Assembly: GCA_017474385.1 (NCBI GenBank)
Contig: JAFVHU010000150.1
Span: 1 to 64,000, forward strand
Length of the DNA: 64,000 nucleotides
Reading direction: 5' to 3'
Source of the DNA: Afipia sp.
Lineage (GTDB): Bacteria; Pseudomonadota; Alphaproteobacteria; Rhizobiales; Xanthobacteraceae
The notes beneath the pieces are model-generated. The model was not told the DNA's origin. It saw only the letters and a list, made by a program, of their open reading frames with translations, and did no database searches. This document shows positions 28,714-37,852 of this stretch, piece by piece (position 1 is the first letter of the stretch; every line of letters begins with the position of its first letter). The position numbers and the translations under genes were made by a program.

Positions 28714-29716
28714 GCCGGCCTTCTGGTATCGGCCGCCATCGTTGCTATCGCGATTGCTTGCGCCGCTCGGCGCGATTTATGGAGCCATCACCGCGCAGCG
28801 GATGTCGCGCGCCGGAGCGTCCGCCGGGATTCCGGTTCTCTGCGTCGGCAACTATCATCTCGGCGGCGCGGGCAAGACGCCGACGACGCTCGCGCTCGTA
28901 AAGCTCCTGCGCGAGTTGGGCGAGCAGCCATTCGTCGTCAGCCGTGGTTACGGCGGAACGCAGCAAGGCCCGCTGCGCGTCGATCCGGCATCGCATTCCG
29001 CCGCCGATGTCGGCGATGAGCCTCTGATGCTGGCGTCGCGTGTGCCCGTCATTGTGTCGCGCGACCGTGTGGCCGGCGCGGCACTCGCCCGTGCATCAGG
29101 TGCGAGCGTAGTGCTGCTGGATGACGGTTTCCAGAATCCGTCGCTTGCAAAGGATGCGTCACTGATTGTGATCGATGCTGCACGCGGCATCGGCAACGGC
29201 GGTGTGTTTCCGGCAGGGCCCTTGCGCGCGCCTGTTGAACCGCAGATCGCGCGCACCGACGCGCTGATCGTGATTGGCGCAGGCGAGGCGGCCAATGACA
29301 TAGCAGCGGCGGTAGCAAAACGTGGCGCGCCTGTGTTACGGGCGCGGCTTGTCCCGGATCAAGCCTCCGTCGACAAGTTGCGCGGGCAGCGCGTGCTGGC
29401 GCTTGCGGGGATCGGCGATCCGGCGCGGTTCTTTGCGACGTTGCGCGCCAGCGGCGTGACTGTGGCCGAGGAGAAATCTTTCGCCGATCATCATCCGTTC
29501 ACACCGGACGAGATCGAGCGGCTGGTGTCGGATGCGGCAGCGACGTCACTCGCTTTGGTGACCACCGAGAAGGACATGGCGCGCATCCGCAGCGATGCCC
29601 GTCTCAAAGCTTATGTGGACCGCATCGTGACCTTCGCGGTCACGCTCAAGTTCGACGATGAATCGGCGTTGCGGGATTTTGTGGCCGGGCGGCTGACGAA
29701 AGCGCGCGCACGATAA
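28706..29716 (+). CDS. lpxK: Tetraacyldisaccharide 4'-kinase LpxK
   Basis: The 336-residue enzyme phosphorylates the 4' position of the lipid A disaccharide. It has an N-terminal membrane-associated helix (PSLLSRLLAPLGAIYGAI), the P-loop GNYHLGGAGKTPTT near residue 50, SRGYGG and LLDDGFQN, and a late TTEKDMARI. The ATG at 28706 overlaps the waaA stop region; longer upstream frames run inside waaA. It is the last gene of the operon, 3 bp from the convergent DUF2093 gene. Confidence 0.95.
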   Translation: MREPAFWYRPPSLLSRLLAPLGAIYGAITAQRMSRAGASAGIPVLCVGNYHLGGAGKTPTTLALVKLLRELGEQPFVVSRGYGGTQQGPLRVDPASHSAADVGDEPLMLASRVPVIVSRDRVAGAALARASGASVVLLDDGFQNPSLAKDASLIVIDAARGIGNGGVFPAGPLRAPVEPQIARTDALIVIGAGEAANDIAAAVAKRGAPVLRARLVPDQASVDKLRGQRVLALAGIGDPARFFATLRASGVTVAEEKSFADHHPFTPDEIERLVSDAAATSLALVTTEKDMARIRSDARLKAYVDRIVTFAVTLKFDDESALRDFVAGRLTKARAR

Positions 29717-29719
29717 ATC

Positions 29720-29944
29720 TCAGGCCTTCTTCAGTTGCGCGGGATAGTGCCGCTGCAACACGGCTTCCGGCGTCGCGTAGGCTTCCTGCCGGTCAATGCT
29801 CCAGTATTTCAGCTCATCCAGCGGAATGTGTTCGCCGGTGATGGCGCAGCGGACGTAGGAGCCGGGAGAGGTCACGCGAAAATCGCCGTCGAGATATTCG
29901 ACCTGCGCTTCGCCCTGGCCGGAAGGCCCGAATTTATTGAGCAC
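29720..29944 (-). CDS. DUF2093 domain protein
   Basis: A 74-residue protein covering the whole of DUF2093: EAQVEYLDGDFRVTSPGSYVRCAITGEHIPLDELKYWSIDRQEAYATPEAVLQRHYP. The SPGSYVRCAITG and LKYWS parts are the most conserved. Function is unknown. In many Rhizobiales it lies just downstream of xseA, as here (135 bp gap). The start is GTG. Confidence 0.9.
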   Translation of the reverse strand: MLNKFGPSGQGEAQVEYLDGDFRVTSPGSYVRCAITGEHIPLDELKYWSIDRQEAYATPEAVLQRHYPAQLKKA

Positions 29945-30078
29945 GATAACTGTCCTTGTCGGGTCCGGCAGATTGTCGTCCGGAGAGGTTGCTCAAATAT
30001 AGGCACGATCCCGCAAGCGGGAAACCGGTTTTCGGGATGGATCATGCGGAAAACAAAAGCGAAACCGCTCTGAAGGTC

Positions 30079-31539
30079 TCAAAAAAGGTCGCCCTGGACC
30101 TTTTTGACGCCGAAATCGGTGGTTCGCTTTGACGCAGGCTTGGCCGGCGCTGCTTTCGGCTTCGCCGCGGCTGTTCCTTCGCCATCCGCCGTCGCACCGA
30201 TGCGTCCGTCGGCAAACTCGATGGTGAGATGCTGACCGGAACCGACGTTGGCCGCGGCATGCAGCGGCTGGCCGTGTTCGTCGCGCACCAGAGCGAAGCC
30301 GCGATCCAGCACGCCCTTGTAGGACAGTGCATTCAAAAGCTGCGCGACATATTTCAGCCGCGTCTCGCGCTGCTGGATATGCAGATCCGCGCAGCGCCGC
30401 GCGCTTGCCGCCAGCCGCGCCACTTTTTCCTTGCCGCGCTCGATTTGCGCGCGCAGCGCCGTCACGGTCAGCCGCCCGCCGATCGCAGACAGCCGCCGCT
30501 CGTAGACATGCGCGTTGGCGCGCAGTGCGCGCGGCAGTTGCGCGCTGGCGCGGTCGAGGCGCTGGCGCGGGATATTCAGCAACTCCGTCGCCTTCGGCAA
30601 CGCGCGAGCCGCGGCGCGCAGTTCGCTGCGGCGATGCTCCTGGCCGCGCTGCCAGCACAGCATGGCGCGGCGTTCCAATGATGTGACCTCGACGAACAAC
30701 TCGGCGCGCACCGGCACCGCCATCTCGGCCGCCGCGGTCGGCGTCGGCGCGCGCTTGTCGGCGGCGAAATCGATCAGGGTGACGTCGGTCTCGTGGCCCA
30801 CCGCCGAGATCAGCGGGATCATGCTCTCCGCCGCGGCGCGCACCACGATCTCTTCGTTGAACGACCACAGGTCTTCCAGCGAGCCGCCGCCGCGCGCAAC
30901 GATCAGCAAATCCGGCCGCGGAATCCTGCCGCCTTCTTCCAAAGCGTTGAAGCCCCGGATCGCGGCAGCGATCTGCTCGGCGGAGCCTTCGCCCTGCACG
31001 CGCACCGGCCACACCAGCACATGGCGCGGGAAACGGTCTTCCAGCCGGTGCAGGATGTCGCGGATCACGGCTCCCGTCGGCGAGGTCACCACACCAATGA
31101 CTTCGGGCAGCCACGGCAGAAGCTGCTTGCGCGCTTCGTCGAACAGACCCTCGGCGGCGAGCTTCTTCTTGCGCTCTTCCATCAGCGCCATCAGTGCGCC
31201 GACGCCGGCCGGCTCGATCGCCTCGATAACGATCTGGTACTTCGACGAGCCCGGAAACGTCGTCAGCTTGCCGGTGGCGATGACTTCGAGGCCTTCCTGC
31301 GGCTTGAAGCGCATTCGGCCATGGACACCCTTCCAGATCACCGCCTCGATCTTGGCGCTGTCGTCCTTCAGGGCGAAATAGCAGTGGCCGGAGGAGTGCG
31401 GGCCGCGAAAACCCGAGATTTCGCCGCGCACCCGCACATGGCCATAGGCATCCTCAACCGTCCGCTTCAGGGCCGAAGACAGCTCGGAGACGGTAAATTC
31501 CGGTGAATTGGGCAGCGGTTCGGCGGCAGTCGATTTCAT
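30079..31539 (-). CDS. xseA: Exodeoxyribonuclease VII large subunit XseA
   Basis: The 486-residue protein has the N-terminal OB fold ([30 protein letters not shown]), the conserved [42 protein letters not shown], and [58 protein letters not shown], followed by a long coiled-coil. With XseB it degrades single-stranded DNA. A low-complexity Ala/Lys/Pro tail (about 455-475) ends in KKVQGDLF. XseB is not in the window. Start ATG at 31539. Confidence 0.95.
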   Translation of the reverse strand: MKSTAAEPLPNSPEFTVSELSSALKRTVEDAYGHVRVRGEISGFRGPHSSGHCYFALKDDSAKIEAVIWKGVHGRMRFKPQEGLEVIATGKLTTFPGSSKYQIVIEAIEPAGVGALMALMEERKKKLAAEGLFDEARKQLLPWLPEVIGVVTSPTGAVIRDILHRLEDRFPRHVLVWPVRVQGEGSAEQIAAAIRGFNALEEGGRIPRPDLLIVARGGGSLEDLWSFNEEIVVRAAAESMIPLISAVGHETDVTLIDFAADKRAPTPTAAAEMAVPVRAELFVEVTSLERRAMLCWQRGQEHRRSELRAAARALPKATELLNIPRQRLDRASAQLPRALRANAHVYERRLSAIGGRLTVTALRAQIERGKEKVARLAASARRCADLHIQQRETRLKYVAQLLNALSYKGVLDRGFALVRDEHGQPLHAAANVGSGQHLTIEFADGRIGATADGEGTAAAKPKAAPAKPASKRTTDFGVKKVQGDLF

Positions 31540-31620
31540 CAGGATTCGAATCTGTTGCGATGACGAAGCATCATGTTAAACCCTTCTATCATCCCATAAA
31601 CGCCGGTTCGACCCTTATCC

Positions 31621-32889
31621 ATGAATATCCTTTTGATCGGTTCCGGCGGGCGCGAACACGCGCTGGCGTGGAAAATGGCGGCCTCGCCACTGCTGACCAA
31701 ACTTTGGTGCGCACCGGGCAATGCCGGCATCGCCCGCGAGGCCGAATGCGTCGCGCTCGATGTCGCGGACCACGCCGCGGTGATCGACTTCTGCGGGATG
31801 AATAAAATCGATCTGGTTGTGGTCGGCCCTGAAGCGCCGCTGGCGGCCGGTATTGTCGACGATCTTGCCGCCGCCGGTATCAAGGCGTTCGGCCCCAGCA
31901 AGGCGGCCTCGCAGCTCGAAAGCTCCAAGGGCTTCACCAAGGACATCTGCAAGGCGAACAACGTTCCGACCGCGGCCTATGAACGGTTTCGCGATGCGGA
32001 TGCGGCGAAAGCCTATATCCGCAAGCAGGGCGCGCCGATTGTCGTGAAGGCCGACGGCCTTGCGGCTGGCAAGGGCGTCGTGGTGGCGATGACGCTGGCC
32101 GAAGCCGAGGCCGCCGTCGATGCGCTGTTCACCTCGGCTGGTGCGGAAGCTGTTGTCGAAGAATTCATGGAGGGCGAGGAAGCCTCGTTCTTCGTGCTGT
32201 GCGACGGCGACAACGCGTTGCCGCTGGCCGCTGCGCAGGATCACAAGCGCGCCTTCGACGGCGACAAGGGGCCGAACACCGGCGGCATGGGCGCCTATTC
32301 GCCGGCGCCTGTGTTCACCGACGCGGTGCGCGAGCGGACGATGGCCGAGATCATCCTGCCGACGCTGCGCGCCATGAAGGCGATGGGCATGCCTTACAAG
32401 GGCGTGCTGTTCGCAGGCCTGATGATCACAAAAGATGGCCCGAAGCTGATCGAATACAACGCGCGGTTCGGCGACCCCGAGACGCAGGTGCTGATGATTC
32501 GCCTGATGTCGGACCTCGTGCCGGCGCTGCTGGCCTCGGTCGACGGTGAATTGAAGCATTTCGACCTGCGCTGGTATCCGGAGCCTGCGCTCACCGTGGT
32601 GATGGCGGCGAAAGGCTATCCCGGCGATTACGCCAAGGGCACGACCATCGAGGGACTCGATGACGCCGCGAAGATTGAAGGCGTCGAGATTTTCCACGCC
32701 GGCACCCGGGCCGACGGAAACAAAATTCTCGCCAACGGCGGACGGGTGCTGAACGTCACGGCAACAGCCAAGACCGTCAGCGAGGCGCAGCGGCGGGCCT
32801 ATGAGGCCATCGACCGCATCAAATGGCCCGAAGGCTTTTGCCGCCGCGATATCGGCTGGCAGGCGGTGGCGCGGGAGCAGAAGTCCTGA
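31621..32889 (+). CDS. purD: Phosphoribosylamine-glycine ligase PurD
   Basis: The 422-residue enzyme makes glycinamide ribonucleotide in purine synthesis. N-terminal [17 protein letters not shown], the ATP-grasp segments [28 protein letters not shown] and [39 protein letters not shown] and [16 protein letters not shown] are all present. It is divergent from xseA, an arrangement common in Rhizobiales. No defect. Confidence 0.97.
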   Translation: MNILLIGSGGREHALAWKMAASPLLTKLWCAPGNAGIAREAECVALDVADHAAVIDFCGMNKIDLVVVGPEAPLAAGIVDDLAAAGIKAFGPSKAASQLESSKGFTKDICKANNVPTAAYERFRDADAAKAYIRKQGAPIVVKADGLAAGKGVVVAMTLAEAEAAVDALFTSAGAEAVVEEFMEGEEASFFVLCDGDNALPLAAAQDHKRAFDGDKGPNTGGMGAYSPAPVFTDAVRERTMAEIILPTLRAMKAMGMPYKGVLFAGLMITKDGPKLIEYNARFGDPETQVLMIRLMSDLVPALLASVDGELKHFDLRWYPEPALTVVMAAKGYPGDYAKGTTIEGLDDAAKIEGVEIFHAGTRADGNKILANGGRVLNVTATAKTVSEAQRRAYEAIDRIKWPEGFCRRDIGWQAVAREQKS

Positions 32890-33058
32890 CCGGGTGCCGT
32901 TTCCGTGCACACATAGGACCTATAACCACGGAATGTTGTTATTGAGCTGAAATTTTCGTCGCGGGGCGGTGTTGTTGCAAGGTTGACTTTCGATCATCGA
33001 ATTCAGTGAGTATGGGTCTCTGCGTTAGCGGGGATAACAACAAGGGTTCAGAAATCCC

Positions 33059-33955
33059 ATGTCCGATCTCGCCGATCTTTTTCCTGGCTTCAAATCCGAA
33101 TGGATCAGCACTCGCGGCGGGCGCATTTTCGCCCGCGTCGGCGGCAACGGGCCGCCGCTGCTGTTGCTGCACGGTTATCCGCAGACCCACGTGATGTGGC
33201 ATCGCGTCGCGCCGATGCTGGCTTCGAGGTTCACGCTCGTGATTCCGGATTTGCCGGGATACGGATGGTCCGATGTGCCCAAGACCGATGAGAGCCACAC
33301 GCCGTTTACCAAGCGCGCGATGGCGCAGGTGATGGTCGAGGTGATGGAAAAGCTCGGCCATGTGCATTTCGGCCTCGCGGGCCACGACCGCGGCGGCCGC
33401 GTCGCCTACCGGCTGGCGCTCGATCATCCCGGGCGGCTGTCGCGCTTCGCGACGCTCGATATTCTGCCGACCTACGATTACTGGGCGAAGATGGATCGCG
33501 GTTTCGCGCTCCGGATTTATCACTGGGCGTTTCTGGCGCAGCCGCATCCTCTGCCGGAGAATCTGATCGCGTCGAATCCCGACGACTATTTCGGCCGCAC
33601 CTTCAAGAGCTGGGCCAAGAAGGACGCGCCCAATCCGTTCGATCCGCGTGCGGTCGAACATTACCTGACGGCGCTTCGCGATCCGCTGCGCATTCATGCG
33701 GCGTGCGAGGATTATCGCGCCGGGGCCTATGCCGATTTCGAGCAGGATAAGGCTGACGTTGAGGCTGGCAACAAGATCACGGTGCCGCTGCTGGCACTGT
33801 GGGGCGGCGCGGGCATTGCGTCCTCGGCCTCGAGCCCGCTCGACACCTGGCGCAGGTGGGCGACGAATGTCAGTGGACACGCTATCGACGCAGGACATTT
33901 TCTGCCTGAGGAAAATCCGCAGGCAACGGCTGAAGCATTACTTAAATTCTTTTAG
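33059..33955 (+). CDS. Fluoroacetate / haloacetate dehalogenase (alpha/beta hydrolase)
   Basis: The 298-residue hydrolase aligns without gaps, by residue number, with the Rhodopseudomonas palustris fluoroacetate dehalogenase (RPA1163). Nucleophile Asp110 and carboxylate-binding Arg111 and Arg114 are in GHDRGGR; the acid is Asp134; the halide pocket has His155, Trp156 (IYHWAF) and Tyr219 (DYRAGAY); the base is His280 (AGHFLPEE). It should hydrolyse fluoroacetate or chloroacetate to glycolate in the cytosol, and glycolate oxidase and permease genes lie elsewhere in this window. Fluoroacetate specificity is inferred from the conserved pocket. A GNAT gene follows 11 bp later. Confidence 0.9.
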   Translation: MSDLADLFPGFKSEWISTRGGRIFARVGGNGPPLLLLHGYPQTHVMWHRVAPMLASRFTLVIPDLPGYGWSDVPKTDESHTPFTKRAMAQVMVEVMEKLGHVHFGLAGHDRGGRVAYRLALDHPGRLSRFATLDILPTYDYWAKMDRGFALRIYHWAFLAQPHPLPENLIASNPDDYFGRTFKSWAKKDAPNPFDPRAVEHYLTALRDPLRIHAACEDYRAGAYADFEQDKADVEAGNKITVPLLALWGGAGIASSASSPLDTWRRWATNVSGHAIDAGHFLPEENPQATAEALLKFF

Positions 33956-33966
33956 GGGCAGGATTG

Positions 33967-34413
33967 ATGGCACTACGTGAGGCGCGGCGAGAAGACATCC
34001 GGCGGATCGTTGAAATGCTCGCGGATGATGAGGTCGCGCGCGGGCGCGAGGATTTCTCCAGCAATATGGTGGCGTATTGTGCCGCCTTCGACGCCATCGC
34101 GGCGGACCCCAACAATACGCTTTATGTCTGGGATCACGAGGGAATGGCGATGGGGTGCCTGCAACTGACCTTCATTCCCGGCATGTCCTATCACGGCAGT
34201 TGGATCGCGAAGGTCGAAGGTGTGCGGGTCGATCGTTCGCTGCGTGGCCTCGGCATCGGCGAACAGATGATGGAAGCCATGATCGCCAAGTCGCGTGCCC
34301 GCGGCTGCAAGCAATTGCAGCTCACGACCGACAAGCGGCGTGTCGACGCGCAGCGCTTCTATGTGCGGCTTGGTCTGGAGGCCTCGCACGAGGGCATGAA
34401 GATCAATCTATAG
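33967..34413 (+). CDS. GNAT family N-acetyltransferase
   Basis: The 148-residue protein has a GNAT fold: N-terminal LREARREDIRRIVEML, central KVEGVRVDRSLRGLGIGEQMMEAMIAKSRARGCKQLQLTT (acetyl-CoA loop RGLGIG) and RFYVRLGLEASHEGMKINL. The acceptor is unknown. It follows the dehalogenase gene by 11 bp and is probably in the same transcript. One in-frame TTG precedes the ATG. Confidence 0.85.
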   Translation: MALREARREDIRRIVEMLADDEVARGREDFSSNMVAYCAAFDAIAADPNNTLYVWDHEGMAMGCLQLTFIPGMSYHGSWIAKVEGVRVDRSLRGLGIGEQMMEAMIAKSRARGCKQLQLTTDKRRVDAQRFYVRLGLEASHEGMKINL

Positions 34414-34444
34414 CGATACGCCGCCTCCCTCGGAGTATCCAGCC

Positions 34445-34533
34445 GTCATGGCCGGGCATCGTCCCGGCCATCCACGTCTGGTTGCTCGGATGGGTGAAGA
34501 CCTAGATGCCCGCGACAAGCGCGGGCATGACGA
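34445..34533. repeat. Dispersed palindrome pair (second family)
   Basis: Two hairpins: ATGGCCGGG-N6-CCCGGCCAT (34448-34471) and ATGCCCGCG-N5-CGCGGGCAT (34506-34528), in the gap between the convergent GNAT and tadA genes. The first arm resembles the outer arm of the palindrome at 11642-11699. Confidence 0.82.
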
Positions 34534-34541
34534 AGAAAAAG

Positions 34542-34988
34542 TTAGCGCCGCGCCTTGAAGAAATTCGTCAGCAGCGCGGCGGCTTCGCTTTCGCCGACTG
34601 ACGGATAAATCTCCGGTGCATGATGACAGGTCGGCGCGGCGAAGAATCGCACGCCCGAGTCCACCGCGCCGCCCTTCGGATCGGCCGCGCCATAGTAAAG
34701 CCGCCGGATGCGCGCGAAGGAAATCGCCGCAGCGCACATGGTGCAGGGTTCCAGCGTGACGTAGAGGTCGCAATCGGTCAGACGCTCGCTGCCGGTGACG
34801 CGGGCGGCCTCGCGGATCGCCAGGATTTCGGCATGCGCGGTCGGATCGCGGTCGGCGAGGGTGCGGTTGCCGGCCTGCGCGATCACCGTGCCGTCCCGCA
34901 CGATAACGCAGCCGATCGGCACTTCCCCCGCCGTTTCGGCGATTTCGGCCTGTTTCAGCGCCAAATCCATGAAAGATCGTGCCGTCAT
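34542..34988 (-). CDS. tadA: tRNA-specific adenosine deaminase TadA
   Basis: The 148-residue protein has the zinc and catalytic motifs: HAE with His52 and Glu54, and PCTMC with Cys82 and Cys85. It converts A34 to inosine in tRNA-Arg. CVIVRDGTVIAQAGNRT and DPKGGAVDSGVRFF agree with TadA rather than a broad nucleoside deaminase. Confidence 0.92.
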   Translation of the reverse strand: MTARSFMDLALKQAEIAETAGEVPIGCVIVRDGTVIAQAGNRTLADRDPTAHAEILAIREAARVTGSERLTDCDLYVTLEPCTMCAAAISFARIRRLYYGAADPKGGAVDSGVRFFAAPTCHHAPEIYPSVGESEAAALLTNFFKARR

Positions 34989-35151
34989 GCCTCGTTTCCG
35001 GCAATAAACTCTGTTAGTACGACGTCTTCAGCAAACGCGAGAACCGGTTTTGCGCGAAAATGCGCCCTGATTTAAAAGGGCGCATACCGCCAGCCAGTTT
35101 CACGTTGTGCGACAGTCCCGATATTCTGCCCAACGTCCTGAGAGATCATTC

Positions 35152-37281
35152 ATGCCCCGCGACAACGATAAAAACAACGGCCGTCCGCCGCGCCGTGAAG
35201 GCGGAGCGGGTGGAGGCTACAAGGCCGGCGGCAGAGGCCGCCCCGGCGGAGGCTCGCGCAGCGGAGGAAGCTCGCGCGACGAGCGACCGGCGCGATCGTC
35301 AGGCCCGCGTGGCGACAAGAAATTCGGTGACCGGAAGTTTGGCGACAAGCGGCCTTATGCGTCGAAGCCCTATGCCGGCAAGCGCGATGATTTCCGCAAA
35401 GACGGACCGGATCGCGGCCCGCGCAAGGAATTCGGCTCGCGGGATCGCGGCGAAGCGCGTTCATTCAAGCCACGCGAGGATCGCGGCGAAGCGCGTTCGT
35501 TCAAGCCACGCGAGGATCGTGGCGAAGGCCGTTCATTCAAACCGCGGGAGGATCGCGGCGAAGGCCGTCCGTTCAAGCCGCGTGAGGACCGTGGTGAGGG
35601 CCGTCCGTTCAAACCACGTGGCGATCGTCCTGAAGGGCGTTCATTCAAGCCGCGTGAGGATCGCGGTGAGGGCCGTTCCTTCAAACCGCGTGACCGCGAT
35701 GACCGTGCGCCGCGCTCTGCCGGTGCCGGACGCTTCCAGGACAAGAAGTTCGGCGAGAAGCGGCCTTACACGCCGCGCGGCGAGGGCGGCGATGCGCGTC
35801 CCGCCCGCTTCAACCGGGACGACCGGCCGCAGCGCGACGAGCGCCCGCGTTTCAATCGCGACGACCGGCCCGCACGTGGCGCGCCGGATCGCGGCCCGCG
35901 CAGGGATTTCAACCGCGGCGAGGATCGCGGCAACGACAAGCCCTGGCAAAAGCGCGGACCGTCACGCGACGGTGACAGCCGTCCGCCGCGCCGCGAAGGC
36001 GGCGGTTTCGACAAACCCCGTTTCGACCGTGGCGACCGCGACCAGAGCGAGCGCCCGCGTTTTTCGCGTCCCCGTTTTGACAAGCCGCGTGACGACCGCG
36101 CGCCGCGTGGCCGCAGCGACTGGCAGGAACACCCGCGCAGCGAAACCCGCGACCGTCCGCGCCGCGACAACGAGGACGACAGCAAGGTCTTCGCCAAGCG
36201 GCCGGCATTCGGCGGCCGCGGTGAATACCGCGAGCGCAAGCCCGATTTCGACAAGCGTGCGCCGCGCGCGGCGCCTGAAAAGAAGAAGACCGGCGAACGC
36301 ATCGCCAAGATCGTCGCGCGCGCGGGCCTTTGTTCCCGCCGCGATGCCGAGGACTGGATTGTGCAGGGCCGCGTTGCGGTGAACGGCCGCGTCATCAATT
36401 CACCGGCGCTCGATATCACCGATAACGACGTCGTCACCATCGATGGCAAGCCGTTGCCGGAGCGGGAGCGCACGCGGCTGTTTCTCTATCACAAGCCGCG
36501 CGGCCTGATGACGACCCATGACGATCCCGAGGGCCGTCCGACGGTGTTCGACAATCTGCCCGAGGGATTGCCACGCCTCATCAGCATCGGCCGGCTCGAC
36601 TTCAACACCGAAGGCCTGCTGCTGCTGACCAACGACGGCGGGCTCGCCCGCGCGCTGGAGCTGCCGGACACCGGCTGGCTGCGGCGCTATCGCGTCCGCG
36701 CCCACGGCGAGGTCACACAGGCCCAGCTCGACGAGTTAAAGAAGGGCGTCGAGGTCGACGGCGTCAAATACGGTTCGATCGATGCGACGCTGGAGCGCGA
36801 CAAGGCGGCCAACGTCTGGATCGTGTTTGCGATCCGCGAAGGCAAGAACCGCGAAGTCCGCAACGTCATGGCGCATCTCGGTCTCGAGGTGAACCGGCTG
36901 ATCCGCATTTCCTATGGTCCGTTCCAGCTCGGCGAAATCGAGGAAGGCCAGGTCGAGGAGATCAAGTCGCGGGTGCTGCGCGAGCAGCTCGGCGAGAAGA
37001 TCGTTGCGATGTCCGGCGCGCAGTTCGACAAGCCGGTGAAGGAGATCGCGGAGGACGACGCTGCGCCCCGCATCAAGGGCCGTATCAAGCCTGCGGGAAA
37101 GAAGAGCGGGCTGATCGCGGACCGCAAGGGCCGCCGCATCCTGGTGACACGTGCAGGCAGCGACGAGGCGCGCGCGCGCAACGAGGAAGAAGCCAGCGGC
37201 TATGGCCCGCCGCGCCGTCCGCAGCGTGGCTATAAGGGCAAGCGCGATCTGAAGCCCAAAGACGGCGCCACGGAAGACTGA
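35152..37281 (+). CDS. Pseudouridine synthase (RluB/RsuA family) with a long Arg/Gly-rich N-terminal tail
   Basis: The 709-residue protein has two parts. Residues 1 to about 375 are disordered, basic and rich in Arg, Gly, Asp, Phe and Lys, with seven 12-residue repeats (RSFKPREDRGEG type, residues about 98-181). Then comes an S4 domain (GERIAKIVARAGLCSRRDAEDWI, near 380) and the synthase domain, with LFLYHKPRGLMTTHDD and catalytic GRLDFNTEGLLLLTNDGG near 481. It should modify 23S rRNA (U2605-type site). The tail probably binds RNA. The tail accounts for over half the length, whereas RluB is usually about 250-300 residues. rsmD starts 8 bp later. Confidence 0.88.
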   Translation: MPRDNDKNNGRPPRREGGAGGGYKAGGRGRPGGGSRSGGSSRDERPARSSGPRGDKKFGDRKFGDKRPYASKPYAGKRDDFRKDGPDRGPRKEFGSRDRGEARSFKPREDRGEARSFKPREDRGEGRSFKPREDRGEGRPFKPREDRGEGRPFKPRGDRPEGRSFKPREDRGEGRSFKPRDRDDRAPRSAGAGRFQDKKFGEKRPYTPRGEGGDARPARFNRDDRPQRDERPRFNRDDRPARGAPDRGPRRDFNRGEDRGNDKPWQKRGPSRDGDSRPPRREGGGFDKPRFDRGDRDQSERPRFSRPRFDKPRDDRAPRGRSDWQEHPRSETRDRPRRDNEDDSKVFAKRPAFGGRGEYRERKPDFDKRAPRAAPEKKKTGERIAKIVARAGLCSRRDAEDWIVQGRVAVNGRVINSPALDITDNDVVTIDGKPLPERERTRLFLYHKPRGLMTTHDDPEGRPTVFDNLPEGLPRLISIGRLDFNTEGLLLLTNDGGLARALELPDTGWLRRYRVRAHGEVTQAQLDELKKGVEVDGVKYGSIDATLERDKAANVWIVFAIREGKNREVRNVMAHLGLEVNRLIRISYGPFQLGEIEEGQVEEIKSRVLREQLGEKIVAMSGAQFDKPVKEIAEDDAAPRIKGRIKPAGKKSGLIADRKGRRILVTRAGSDEARARNEEEASGYGPPRRPQRGYKGKRDLKPKDGATED
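35443..35694 (+). repeat. Seven 36-bp in-frame tandem repeats
   Basis: Seven consecutive 36-bp units start near GATCGCGGCGAAGCGCGT at 35443. Each encodes DRGEARSFKPRE-like 12-mers. Units 1 and 2 are nearly identical at DNA level, later ones diverged at third positions, which suggests selection on the peptide. Copy number may vary between strains. Confidence 0.92.
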
Positions 37282-37289
37282 GCAGAAGC

Positions 37290-37850
37290 ATGCGCGTCGT
37301 CGGTGGTCGTCTGAGAGGCCGCAACATCGCCTCGCCCGCGTCGAATGACATTCGTCCGACGCAGGATCGCTTGCGCGAGTCGCTGTTCAATATCCTGATG
37401 CACGCCTACGAAAACCCGATCGACGGCGCGCGGGTGCTCGACCTGTTCGCGGGCACCGGCGCGCTCGGAATCGAGGCGGTGTCGCGCGGTGCGGGGTTCA
37501 CGCTGTTCGTGGACAATGGCGCGGAAGCGCGGGCGCTGTTGCGCAACAATGTCGAGGCGCTGGGTCTGGGCGGCGTCACGAAAGTCTATCGCCGCGACGC
37601 CACCAATCTCGGCCCCGCCTATCCGGTCGAGCCGTTCTCGCTGGCGTTTCTCGATCCGCCCTATGGACGCGGACTTGCCGACAAGGCGCTGGCGTCCCTG
37701 CGCGACGGCAAATGGCTGACGCCGGAGGCGCTGGTCGTGGTCGAGGAATCGAAGGCGGCGGAGTTCAAAGCGCCCGATGGCTTCGAGGAGCTTGAGCGCC
37801 GCGCCTATGACGACACGGAGTTCGTGTTTTTGCGCGCTTCCGCGAGCTAG
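37290..37850 (+). CDS. rsmD: 16S rRNA (guanine-966-N2)-methyltransferase RsmD
   Basis: The 186-residue enzyme has MRVVGGRLRGRNIASP, RPTQDRLRESLFNIL, the SAM site VLDLFAGTGALGIEAVSRGA and the catalytic LDPPYG, all typical of RsmD. It follows the pseudouridine synthase by 8 bp, so two rRNA-modifying enzymes are co-expressed. Confidence 0.95.
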   Translation: MRVVGGRLRGRNIASPASNDIRPTQDRLRESLFNILMHAYENPIDGARVLDLFAGTGALGIEAVSRGAGFTLFVDNGAEARALLRNNVEALGLGGVTKVYRRDATNLGPAYPVEPFSLAFLDPPYGRGLADKALASLRDGKWLTPEALVVVEESKAAEFKAPDGFEELERRAYDDTEFVFLRASAS

Positions 37851-37852
37851 CT

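Noticed and set aside
29945-30078. Possible small gene between xseA and DUF2093
   Set aside because: Only 134 bp, with an AACCGGTTTTCGGGAT-type repeat and no start with a ribosome site; treated as spacer.
35060-36382. Long open frame in another phase over the pseudouridine synthase tail (440 codons)
   Set aside because: It arises from the 36-bp repeats, whose length is divisible by three, so every phase stays open. The encoded Arg/Ser/Ala-rich chain has no family.
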